From Gammaproteobacteria bacterium (GTDB lineage: Bacteria > Pseudomonadota > Gammaproteobacteria > Pseudomonadales > Porticoccaceae), in NCBI GenBank assembly GCA_003235325.1, contig QJWQ01000155.1:1-41910 (forward strand): a stretch of DNA of 41,910 nt. Direction: 5' to 3'. Position 1 is the first letter of the stretch; each line of letters begins with the position of its first letter. Below are positions 34,402 through 41,910 of the stretch, piece after piece. Position numbers and translations under genes: made by a program. The notes beneath the pieces were generated by a model that made no database searches, was not told the DNA's origin, and was given only the letters and a program-made list of their open reading frames with translations.

Positions 34402-35859
34402 GTGACTTGTGACATCTTGATTTTCGGTGGGGAGGGCGACCTCGCACTGCGTAAACTTTATCCGGCGCTTTACCATTTGGACCTAGCTGGCTGTTTGGAC
34501 GAGTCGCTGAAAATTTACGGCGTTGCTCGCAATGGCGGTGATCAAGAGACCTTTGTCCCTCGGGTGCGCGACTGGTTCGAAAGAACTGTCAGTAATTCCA
34601 AAATCGACGAAGATGTCTGGACGAGATTTACCGCCCGTCTGACCACGATCGGAGCCGACGCCACTTCGTCGGAATCCCTGGGCAAAATGGCTTCCGAGTA
34701 CCTCGCCGATGAAAGTCGCGACCTGATTGTTTACCTTTCGACGCCACCGACAATCTTCTCTCCGATCTGCCAGGCGCTCAAAGCGGTCGGACTGGTGCGG
34801 CCAAATACTCGTATTGTGGTGGAAAAACCCTTGGGGGATAATCTGGAGTCCTTCAGGGAAATCAACGAAAAATTGACCTCAATTTTTGAGGAATACCAGG
34901 TATACCGAATCGACCATTACCTCGGCAAGGAGACGGTCCAGAACCTGTTGGCCATGCGCTTTGCCAATGCCCTGTTTGAGCCCCTCTGGAATAACAACTA
35001 TATCGACAACGTCCAGATTACCGTGGCTGAAACCGTTGGCGCCGAAGGGCGTTGGGATTTCTACGATGGCGCCGGTGCCATGCGTGACATGGTCCAGAAC
35101 CACCTGTTGCAGCTTTTATGCCTGGCGGCGATGGAGCCTCCATCCAATCTCAGCGCCGACGCGGTGCGGGATGAAAAGCTCAAGGTGCTCCGCTGCCTGC
35201 ATCCCATGGATAATGCCGAGATCAAAGCCAATACTGTTCGTGGCCAGTACGGTTCAGGCGCAGTGGATGGCAAGCCGGTTGTTGGCTACTGCGAAGAGAG
35301 CGGTGCTGCACCCACATCAAACACTGAAACCTTTGTCGCTATCAAGGCCAGCATTGATAACTGGCGCTGGGCCGGCGTGCCTTTTTACCTGCGGACCGGC
35401 AAGCGGTTGCCAAAAAGATATTCAGAGATTGTTATCCAGTTTAAGGACGTTCCCCATTCCATCTTTGGTAACGTCGGAACCGGTTCCTCAAATGATCTGA
35501 TCATTCGTCTGCAACCGGACGAGGGAATCAGGTTGCATGTCATGAACAAGGTGCCAGGCCTCGACGTATCCATGCCGCTGCAGGAAGTCACATTGAACCT
35601 GTCATTCTCCCAGGCCTTTGAAAGCCGGCGAGTGCCGGAGGCCTACGAACGGTTGCTGTTTGATGTCATTCGCAACAATCCCACCCTGTTCGTGCGTTCT
35701 GATGAGGTAGAGCAAGCCTGGCGCTGGGTTGACCAGATTCGCGCAGGCTGGGAAAGAAACAACATGCGACCGGAGTTCTATACTGCCGGTAGCCAGGGGC
35801 CATCACAGTCGATCGGATTGGTGGCCAGGGAAGGACGCAGTTGGCACGAGTTCCGGTAA
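34402..35859 (+). CDS. zwf: Glucose-6-phosphate 1-dehydrogenase
   Basis: Oxidises glucose 6-phosphate to 6-phosphogluconolactone with NADP or NAD. The 485 residues have the nucleotide-binding GGEGDLALRK at 9-18 (other family members have GASGDL or GALGDL), EKPLG at 141-145 and the active-site RIDHYLGKE at 169-177. The GTG start at 34402 has AGGAG 6 bases upstream. First gene of the Entner-Doudoroff operon; pgl follows after a single base, so they are probably translated together. Confidence 0.96.
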   Translation: MTCDILIFGGEGDLALRKLYPALYHLDLAGCLDESLKIYGVARNGGDQETFVPRVRDWFERTVSNSKIDEDVWTRFTARLTTIGADATSSESLGKMASEYLADESRDLIVYLSTPPTIFSPICQALKAVGLVRPNTRIVVEKPLGDNLESFREINEKLTSIFEEYQVYRIDHYLGKETVQNLLAMRFANALFEPLWNNNYIDNVQITVAETVGAEGRWDFYDGAGAMRDMVQNHLLQLLCLAAMEPPSNLSADAVRDEKLKVLRCLHPMDNAEIKANTVRGQYGSGAVDGKPVVGYCEESGAAPTSNTETFVAIKASIDNWRWAGVPFYLRTGKRLPKRYSEIVIQFKDVPHSIFGNVGTGSSNDLIIRLQPDEGIRLHVMNKVPGLDVSMPLQEVTLNLSFSQAFESRRVPEAYERLLFDVIRNNPTLFVRSDEVEQAWRWVDQIRAGWERNNMRPEFYTAGSQGPSQSIGLVAREGRSWHEFR

Positions 35860-35860
35860 G

Positions 35861-36565
35861 ATGAGTTATAACATTAATTCGTTTGAGACCAACGCCCACC
35901 TGGTCGAGTCCTTGTCTGAGGATATTGCCGCCCACTTGCGGGATGCAATTAAAAGTCGGGGTGGCGCCTCGCTCGCGGTATCCGGAGGCTCAACACCGAT
36001 ATCCCTGTTCAAGCAGTTGTCAATACTGGATGTTCCCTGGGACAAGGTCTGGATTACCCTGGTGGACGAGCGCTGGGTCAATGCTGATCACGCTGATTCC
36101 AATGCCCGTTTGGTGCAGCAGCACCTGCTGACCAATCGCGCCGTGTATGCCCATTTCATTCCGATGAAACTGGATTCTGACAGCCCTTTTGGCTCCGAAA
36201 AGGCGCTGGAGGCGCTGCTGGCGCCTCTGCCCAAACCATTTGACGTAATAATTCTGGGTATGGGCGGTGATGGCCACACGGCCTCATTTTTCCCCGGCGC
36301 CGAGACCCTCGGTATCGCCCTGGACATGGAAAATCCCGCTCTCTGCGCGGCGGTGCAACCGCTGACGGCGCCCCACGACCGCATGACCCTCACTCTGAAA
36401 ACCCTGTTACAGGCCCGGCATCTGGTCTTACATATCGTCGGCGATAGCAAGTGGCAGGTGTTACAGGAAGCTATTGAGGATGGTCCGGCTGAAATTCTGC
36501 CGGTTCGCGCGGTAATACACCAAAAGCAATCTCCACTAACCATTTTTTACGCGGCTCAGGAGTGA
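35861..36565 (+). CDS. pgl: 6-phosphogluconolactonase
   Basis: Hydrolyses 6-phosphogluconolactone to 6-phosphogluconate. The 234 residues have VSGGSTP (nucleotide-free GlcN6P isomerase-like loop), VDERWV and GMGGDGHTASFFPG, the standard Pgl signatures. The ATG follows the zwf TAA by one base with no strong ribosome site, suggesting coupling. The frame is open upstream inside zwf, but the conserved protein begins here. Confidence 0.94.
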   Translation: MSYNINSFETNAHLVESLSEDIAAHLRDAIKSRGGASLAVSGGSTPISLFKQLSILDVPWDKVWITLVDERWVNADHADSNARLVQQHLLTNRAVYAHFIPMKLDSDSPFGSEKALEALLAPLPKPFDVIILGMGGDGHTASFFPGAETLGIALDMENPALCAAVQPLTAPHDRMTLTLKTLLQARHLVLHIVGDSKWQVLQEAIEDGPAEILPVRAVIHQKQSPLTIFYAAQE

Positions 36566-36572
36566 GACATTC

Positions 36573-38381
36573 ATGAATACCGTTATCGAGCAAGTCACCG
36601 CCAAGTTGCGGGAGCGTAGCAAGGCGACCCGGCAGGATTACCTGGATCGAATGAAGCGAACCCAGGATCAGGACCCTCCGAAAAGGCGCCTGTCCTGCGG
36701 AAATCTGGCTCATGCTTACGCCGCCTGCGGCGAGGAGGAGAAGCAGACCATTCGCCTGATGCAGAGCGCCAACCTGGGTATCGTCACCTCTTACAACGAT
36801 ATGCTTTCCGCGCATCAGCCCATGGTGTCCTATCCCGACCTGATCAAGCAGGTAGCACGCCAGCATGGCAGCACGGCCCAGGTAGCCGGTGGTGTGCCAG
36901 CCATGTGCGATGGCGTAACCCAGGGACAGGCGGGCATGGAACTCAGCCTGTTCAGTCGCGATGTCATCGCCCTGGCTACGGCAGTCAGCCTCAGCCACAA
37001 TTTGTTTGACGGTGTTCTCTGTTTGGGTGTCTGCGACAAAATCGTCCCTGGCATGGTGATCGGGTCTCTGCAATTTGGTCATCTGCCAGTGGGTTTTATC
37101 CCCGCCGGACCCATGCCCACGGGTATTCCCAACAAGGAGAAAGCCTCTGTTCGCCAGCGCTACGCCGAGGGCAAGGCCAACCGCGACGAATTGCTGGCCG
37201 CCGAATCCGCTTCTTACCACAGTCCCGGCACCTGTACCTTCTATGGCACCGCCAATAGCAACCAGGTGCTGGTGGAGATGATGGGTATTCAACTGCCCGG
37301 ATCTTCTTTCATCAATCCTGAGGATCCCCTGCGGGATGCTCTGACCCGGGAAACCGTGCTCCGGGTTATCAGCCAGAGCCATGGCGGTTCAAGCTATACA
37401 CCCATGTATGAGGTGGTCAACGAGGCATCCATTATCAACGCCGTAGTTGCCCTTCTGGCAACGGGTGGTTCCACAAATCACACGATGCATATGGTCGCCA
37501 TGGCCAAGTCTGCGGGTATCGATCTCACCTGGAAGGACATGGATGATCTTTCCCGTGTCGTACCCTTGCTGGCAAGGGTCTATCCCAATGGCGAAGCAGA
37601 TATCAATGCTTTTCAGCAGGCTGGCGGTATGGCTTACCTGGTCCGCGAGCTGCGGGGCGCCGGGCTCCTTAACGAGCAAGTGGTCAATCTCATGGGAGAG
37701 GGGCTGGATTCTTACGAACTGGCGCCCGAACTCGATGAGCAGGGCGGTGCGGTATGGCGCAATAACGTCATGACATCTTCCCTGCCGGACGTGCTGGCCC
37801 CGGCCTCTATGCCCTTTGACAAGGAAGGTGGCCTGCGTCGCCTGGCCGGCAATCTCGGTGAAGGCGTGATCAAGGTTTCTGCGGTCAAGGCCCCGCATCG
37901 TGAGGTCAAGGCTCCCTGCAAGATCTTCCACTCCCAGGATCAGTTGCAAAAAGCCTTCGAGGCCGGTGAAATGAACCGGGACATCGTTGCCGTGGTGCTG
38001 TTCCAGGGCCCAATGGCCAACGGAATGCCCGAGTTACACAAGATGACGCCCTATCTCGGCGTTCTGCAGGACAAGGGTTACAAGGTGGCCCTGGTTACAG
38101 ACGGCCGTATGTCCGGGGCATCCGGCAAGGTGCCGGCGGCCATTCACATGTCTCCGGAAGCAATGGATGGCGGCCCGCTGGGGAAACTGCGGGACGGCGA
38201 TATCGTCCACCTCGATGCCAACAATGGTTCCCTGCAGGCACTGGTGGATGAGCAGGAGTGGCAAGCCCGGGAACAAACGCCAGCCTACATCGAGGACAAC
38301 ACCCTCGGTCGCAATTTGTTTGCGTCATTGCGCGCTTCCGTCAATGGCGCTCGATCAGGAGCTACCATTTTCCATGACTAG
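36573..38381 (+). CDS. edd: Phosphogluconate dehydratase
   Basis: Iron-sulfur dehydratase turning 6-phosphogluconate into KDPG, first specific step of the Entner-Doudoroff path. The 602 residues match E. coli Edd (603). Cluster cysteines C154 ([11 protein letters not shown]) and C221 (PGTCTFYG) are at E. coli positions, and the [15 protein letters not shown] motif is present. It starts 7 bases after pgl and overlaps glk by 8 bases. Confidence 0.97.
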   Translation: MNTVIEQVTAKLRERSKATRQDYLDRMKRTQDQDPPKRRLSCGNLAHAYAACGEEEKQTIRLMQSANLGIVTSYNDMLSAHQPMVSYPDLIKQVARQHGSTAQVAGGVPAMCDGVTQGQAGMELSLFSRDVIALATAVSLSHNLFDGVLCLGVCDKIVPGMVIGSLQFGHLPVGFIPAGPMPTGIPNKEKASVRQRYAEGKANRDELLAAESASYHSPGTCTFYGTANSNQVLVEMMGIQLPGSSFINPEDPLRDALTRETVLRVISQSHGGSSYTPMYEVVNEASIINAVVALLATGGSTNHTMHMVAMAKSAGIDLTWKDMDDLSRVVPLLARVYPNGEADINAFQQAGGMAYLVRELRGAGLLNEQVVNLMGEGLDSYELAPELDEQGGAVWRNNVMTSSLPDVLAPASMPFDKEGGLRRLAGNLGEGVIKVSAVKAPHREVKAPCKIFHSQDQLQKAFEAGEMNRDIVAVVLFQGPMANGMPELHKMTPYLGVLQDKGYKVALVTDGRMSGASGKVPAAIHMSPEAMDGGPLGKLRDGDIVHLDANNGSLQALVDEQEWQAREQTPAYIEDNTLGRNLFASLRASVNGARSGATIFHD

Positions 38382-39324
38382 CACACTTCATATCGTGGGT
38401 GACATCGGCGGCACCAATGCCCGGTTTGCCCGGGTGGGTGCCAAACGAAACAAACTGGCCGGCGTTCGTGTATTGCCCTGTGCCGATTACCCCAATCTGG
38501 GGGAGGCACTTCAGGCCTATATGGAGGCTGAGACGATAAAGGATGTAGGGCAAATCTGCCTGGCAGTGGCGGGTCCGGTGGAGTCAGACGTGATTGACCT
38601 GCCCAACAATCACTGGAAATTCAGTATCTCCAGTCTGCAGGAACGGTTCGCAGTATCGTTGAAAGTCATTAATGATTTCACTGCCCAGGCCCTGTGTATT
38701 CCCCTGCTTGAAGACAACGAACTGACCTGGGTCGGCTCGCCACGACCCAAGGGTGGACACCGGGATAACAGCCGCGTCAGGGCCGTAATGGGTCCGGGCA
38801 CCGGACTCGGCGTTGCCGCCACCATGCCTTCCGGCGAGGTGGTGCCATCCGAGGGCGGTCATGTTGCCTTTGCGCCAGTCAACCAGCACGAAATGGATCT
38901 GCTGAAGACCATGTGGGGTCGCTTCAACCGGGTCTCGGTGGAACGGTTTCTGTCCGGATCGGGTCTTGCCAATCTCTACTGGGCCAATTCCCGATTGCAA
39001 GGGAAGGGAGGAGAACTGGAGCCGCCATTGATAGTGGCTGGCGCCCTGGGCAATGATCCGATGTGTCACCAGGCACTGGACGATTTTTGCTCCATTCTCG
39101 GGTCGGTTGCCGGGGATGTGGCCATGGCAATGGGAGCAACCGGCGGGGTCTATCTGTCAGGGGGCATCCTGCCCAGAATCAAGGACTATTTTCTGGCGAG
39201 CAATTTCAGGAACCGCTTTGAAGACAAAGGACGTTTTCACGAATACTGTCAGCAAATTCCCGTGGCCATGGTGCTGGCAGAACATCCCGGACTCCTGGGT
39301 TGTGCCGCCGCGTTGGAACCCTGA
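38374..39324 (+). CDS. glk: Glucokinase
   Basis: Phosphorylates free glucose with ATP to glucose 6-phosphate, the Zwf substrate. The 316 residues have the phosphate loop GDIGGTNARFA (9-19), the INDFTAQA catalytic segment and GPGTGLG, typical of the bacterial Glk family (ROK-independent). The ATG at 38374 lies 8 bases before the edd end; AGGAG is upstream at a long spacing. Its position between edd and eda makes one operon able to take glucose to pyruvate and triose phosphate. Confidence 0.94.
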   Translation: MTSTLHIVGDIGGTNARFARVGAKRNKLAGVRVLPCADYPNLGEALQAYMEAETIKDVGQICLAVAGPVESDVIDLPNNHWKFSISSLQERFAVSLKVINDFTAQALCIPLLEDNELTWVGSPRPKGGHRDNSRVRAVMGPGTGLGVAATMPSGEVVPSEGGHVAFAPVNQHEMDLLKTMWGRFNRVSVERFLSGSGLANLYWANSRLQGKGGELEPPLIVAGALGNDPMCHQALDDFCSILGSVAGDVAMAMGATGGVYLSGGILPRIKDYFLASNFRNRFEDKGRFHEYCQQIPVAMVLAEHPGLLGCAAALEP

Positions 39325-39358
39325 TTTTTTATCAATATAAAAACGTGAGGATAGAACT

Positions 39359-39985
39359 GTGACAACGATGCTGCAAAGAATGCAAAGTGCAAAAGTCCTG
39401 CCGGTGGTGCTGGTCGAAACGGTAGATTCAGCGATCAAGCTGGCTGAAGCCCTGAAACGCGGGGGAATCAAGACTGTCGAGATAACCCTGCGCACCGCCT
39501 GTGCCCTCGATGCCATGAAAGCCGTCAAGGAGGCGGTGCCCGATGTGGTTGTCTGTGCCGGCACTATCCTCAAGCAGTCCGATCTGGACGACGTGGCCAA
39601 GATCGGGGTCGATTTTGCTGTCAGCCCGGGCATGACCGTCAATCTGATCAAACACGCCCAGGAGATCGGTATGCCTTTCTTGCCCGGGCTGTCCACCCCC
39701 AGTGAAATGATGGCTGGCATGGAACTGGGTCTCGATTGTTTCAAGCTGTTTCCCGCCACTGCTGTCGGCGGCTATAACCTGTTAAAGGCGCTAGCCAGTC
39801 CTCTCGCCGGCATCAATTTCTGTCCCACCGGTGGGCTCAACCCGGATAACTACACAGATTTTCTGGCACTGCCCAACGTCGCCTGCATCGGCGGATCCTG
39901 GATGGCGAGCCCCGAGCTGATAAACGCCGGCGAGTGGGACAAGATCGAGGAAATTGCCCGCCAGACCATGTCCCGAATCGACTGA
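39359..39985 (+). CDS. eda: KDPG aldolase (2-dehydro-3-deoxy-phosphogluconate aldolase)
   Basis: Cleaves KDPG to pyruvate and glyceraldehyde 3-phosphate. The 208 residues place E41 (VEITLRT) and the Schiff-base K129 (DCFKLFPA) at the expected spacing. A GTG start at 39359 is supported by GAGG 8 bases upstream; an ATG three codons later is an alternative. It follows glk after 34 bases and closes the Entner-Doudoroff set. Confidence 0.96.
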   Translation: MTTMLQRMQSAKVLPVVLVETVDSAIKLAEALKRGGIKTVEITLRTACALDAMKAVKEAVPDVVVCAGTILKQSDLDDVAKIGVDFAVSPGMTVNLIKHAQEIGMPFLPGLSTPSEMMAGMELGLDCFKLFPATAVGGYNLLKALASPLAGINFCPTGGLNPDNYTDFLALPNVACIGGSWMASPELINAGEWDKIEEIARQTMSRID

Positions 39986-40005
39986 TTTTATTGCCATTCC
40001 CGGCT

Positions 40006-40023
40006 CGGCGGCTGCGGCCGCCG
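40006..40023 (+). other. GC-rich hairpin in front of malQ
   Basis: CGGCGGC (40006-40012) and GCCGCCG (40017-40023) form a 7-bp perfect stem with a 4-base loop, 13 bases before the malQ ATG. No T run follows, so termination is unlikely; it sits close enough to the ribosome site to affect malQ translation. Confidence 0.5.
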
Positions 40024-40036
40024 CGAGGACTCCCTG

Positions 40037-41910
40037 ATGGATAAACTTGAGAAGTTTCTCAGCCTCCAGGGTGTTGCTCCGGAGTATTACAATTATTCCG
40101 GACAGCTTACCCCTGTCAGGCTCGAGGATCGGGCACACCTGCTGGAAGCCTGCGGTTACAGTCTGTTCGATGAGCAGAAGTTGAACGACTATATTTTCGA
40201 ACTGGATGCCAGGCCCTGGCAGACATGGTTGCCCCCCGCCTCCATCCTGACCGAGGGTCAAAACAGCCATGTCGAGGTGCGCATCCATCCTGATGACTAT
40301 TACACCCGGTTTGATTGGTTTGTCGAAACCGAGCAACACCAGCACTTCAATGGCAGCTTTGTACCTGGCGATCTCGAGGAGACAGGAAACTACTACGTTG
40401 GATCAGACCGGTATTTCGCCGTTAAAGTGGACCTTGGGGAACTGCCAACCGGCTATCATGTTTTGACCCTGAGGGCTAATGACCTGGAGCAGCAGGCACG
40501 CCTGATTGTTGCGCCACCCCGTTGCTGGGGCTTTGGCGAAGAAAAGATCTGGGGCTTTACCTGCCAGGTCTATACGTTGCGGTCAGCACGAAACTGGGGT
40601 GTCGGTGATTTTACCGATCTGCAGGAGTTGATACGGCTGTCGGCTGCCGCTGGCGCTGACCTGATCGGTATCAACCCCCTGCATGCGTCCCTCGATTTTT
40701 CCCAGGAACAGATCAGCCCGTACAGCCCGTCAGACCGGTTGCGACTGGACCCCATTTATATCGACCCCGAAGCGGAAGCGGATTACCAGGACAACCCGCA
40801 GCTGAACAAGAGGGCCTCTGATGGCAGTTGGAAGAGACGGCTGAAGGATTTGCGTAAAACGCCGTTTGTCGACTACACGGCAGTGAGCCGATTGAAGTAC
40901 GAAGTTTTTGAGGAAATGTACCGTTTTTTCAGAATTCACCATCTGGAGGCCGGTACTTCAAGAGCCCGGGATTTCGCCCGCTTTATCGAGAGCCAGGGAT
41001 TACCTTTACAGCAGTTTGCCACATTTGAAGCCGATCGGGCCCCTGGTCGGGGGATGCCGGGAGACTCAGGCCTCTATCTCTATCTTCAGTGGCTAGCCGA
41101 TCGACAGCTGGAAAAATGCAACAAGCTGGCTGAAGAGGTGGGCATGAAAATTGGTCTCATGCGCGATCTTGCGGTGGGTGCCCAGGGTGGGGGTGCCGAA
41201 GTACAGGGTAACCTGGAGCTGTTCTGTCCAAGGGTTAACTTCGGTGCGCCGGCCGATCCTCTGGGACCCCTCGGGCAGGACTGGGGATTGCCTCCGCCGA
41301 ACCCGGTAATTTTGAAAAAGCAGGGCTACAGCCATTTTATCGGCTTGTTACAGACCAATATGGCCCATTGCGGGGCCTTGCGCATCGATCATGCCATGGC
41401 ACTGATGCGATTATGGTGGTGTCCGCAGGATCGACCTTCCAGCCAGGGTGCTTATGTCTACTACCCCTTCAAGGCGTTGCTGGCTATTCTCTGCCTGGAG
41501 AGCCACCGCAACCAGTGTGCGGTAGTCGGTGAGGACCTGGGTGTGGTCCCCGATGACTTTCGAGCCTACCTGCATGGGGCCGGGGTGTTGTCCAACAAGA
41601 TGTTTTATTTTGAACACTACGATGGCTGGCATTTCAAGCTGCCCTGGGACCATGAGCCACAGGCGATGTTGATGATCACCAATCATGACGTGCCGACATT
41701 GGCAGGCTGGTGGAACCGGGCTGATCTTTCCCTGCGGAGAAAGCTGGGTTTGATTGGTTCCGATCAGGAATTTCAGGAGCAGAATAACCTTCGGGACGGC
41801 CAAAAACTGGAAGTGTTGAACTGGCTCGAAAAACAGCATTTGTTGCCGGGGCCCTATGGAGACAAGAATGTTGACCGGCCGCTGGACGAGGCCCTGTGCG
41901 GGGCCATTCT
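40037..41910 (+). CDS. malQ: 4-alpha-glucanotransferase MalQ (3' end outside the window)
   Basis: Amylomaltase that shuffles maltodextrins and releases glucose. From the ATG at 40037, 624 codons are open to the window edge; full-length E. coli MalQ is 694 residues, so about 10 percent is missing. The GH77 catalytic residues fit: D451 in LRIDH (nucleophile), E499 in GEDLG (acid/base) and D551 in NHDVPT (transition-state residue), all three positions later than in E. coli. An N-terminal extension (about 1-165) precedes the GH77 barrel, as in E. coli-type MalQ. It follows eda by 51 bases; released glucose would feed Glk. Confidence 0.94.
   Translation, partial: MDKLEKFLSLQGVAPEYYNYSGQLTPVRLEDRAHLLEACGYSLFDEQKLNDYIFELDARPWQTWLPPASILTEGQNSHVEVRIHPDDYYTRFDWFVETEQHQHFNGSFVPGDLEETGNYYVGSDRYFAVKVDLGELPTGYHVLTLRANDLEQQARLIVAPPRCWGFGEEKIWGFTCQVYTLRSARNWGVGDFTDLQELIRLSAAAGADLIGINPLHASLDFSQEQISPYSPSDRLRLDPIYIDPEAEADYQDNPQLNKRASDGSWKRRLKDLRKTPFVDYTAVSRLKYEVFEEMYRFFRIHHLEAGTSRARDFARFIESQGLPLQQFATFEADRAPGRGMPGDSGLYLYLQWLADRQLEKCNKLAEEVGMKIGLMRDLAVGAQGGGAEVQGNLELFCPRVNFGAPADPLGPLGQDWGLPPPNPVILKKQGYSHFIGLLQTNMAHCGALRIDHAMALMRLWWCPQDRPSSQGAYVYYPFKALLAILCLESHRNQCAVVGEDLGVVPDDFRAYLHGAGVLSNKMFYFEHYDGWHFKLPWDHEPQAMLMITNHDVPTLAGWWNRADLSLRRKLGLIGSDQEFQEQNNLRDGQKLEVLNWLEKQHLLPGPYGDKNVDRPLDEALCGAI

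Noticed and set aside
36471-37382. Open frame of 303 codons on the minus strand over edd
   Set aside because: Entirely antisense to the well-conserved edd and end of pgl; composition mirrors the sense gene.

Overview
The window reads as chromosomal core genome of a marine-type gammaproteobacterium related to the Pseudomonadales/Cellvibrionales. The reasons are the combination of a secY-rpmJ-rpsM-rpsK-rpsD-rpoA-rplQ block, an AmgK/MurU cell-wall recycling pair, a PA2779/PA2778-type gene pair, the miaB-ybeZ-ybeY-corC-lnt-leuS-lptE-holA order, and a HexR-controlled Entner-Doudoroff cluster. The placement is inferred from gene content and order; no species can be named. I see no tRNA, rRNA, CRISPR array, insertion sequence, integrase or phage gene, and no stretch with obviously foreign composition.

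Layout. (1) 1-4137: 3' end of secY, rpmJ and the alpha operon (S13, S11, S4, RNA polymerase alpha, L17), closed by a strong intrinsic terminator. (2) 4186-6586: galE, convergent with a lipoprotein cysteine peptidase of the PA2778 family that is translationally coupled to a small PA2779-family membrane protein. (3) 6761-13792, minus strand: lptD-surA-pdxA-rsmA-apaG-apaH, read in that order, joining outer-membrane assembly, vitamin B6 synthesis, ribosome maturation and dinucleotide hydrolysis. (4) 13932-17352, plus strand: amgK, murU and an aromatic/aspartate aminotransferase. (5) 17413-20585: a GAF protein with a degenerate GGDEF domain, an XRE-type regulator, a VanZ-like membrane protein and a DUF815 ATPase. 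(6) 20608-30319, minus strand: miaB, ybeZ, ybeY, corC, lnt, leuS, lptE, holA. (7) 30484-32189: DUF1820 and a loose set of small hypothetical and glycine-zipper genes. (8) 32190-41910: gap and hexR on the minus strand, divergent from zwf-pgl-edd-glk-eda, followed by malQ, which runs off the window.

The last region is the most coherent functional unit. Glucose released by MalQ can be phosphorylated by Glk, oxidised by Zwf and Pgl, and cleaved by Edd and Eda to pyruvate and glyceraldehyde 3-phosphate, the substrate of Gap. A perfect 15-bp palindrome lies between hexR and zwf, and a 14-bp element (13 of 14 identical) lies upstream of both gap and zwf, consistent with HexR control of both arms. 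The features that best deserve a second look are these DNA sites, the tandem mini-ORFs before the GAF gene, a long hairpin over the first codons of the PA2778-type gene, several unexplained inverted repeats, and the small genes of region 7. I did not find a convincing novel multi-gene defence or mobile system.
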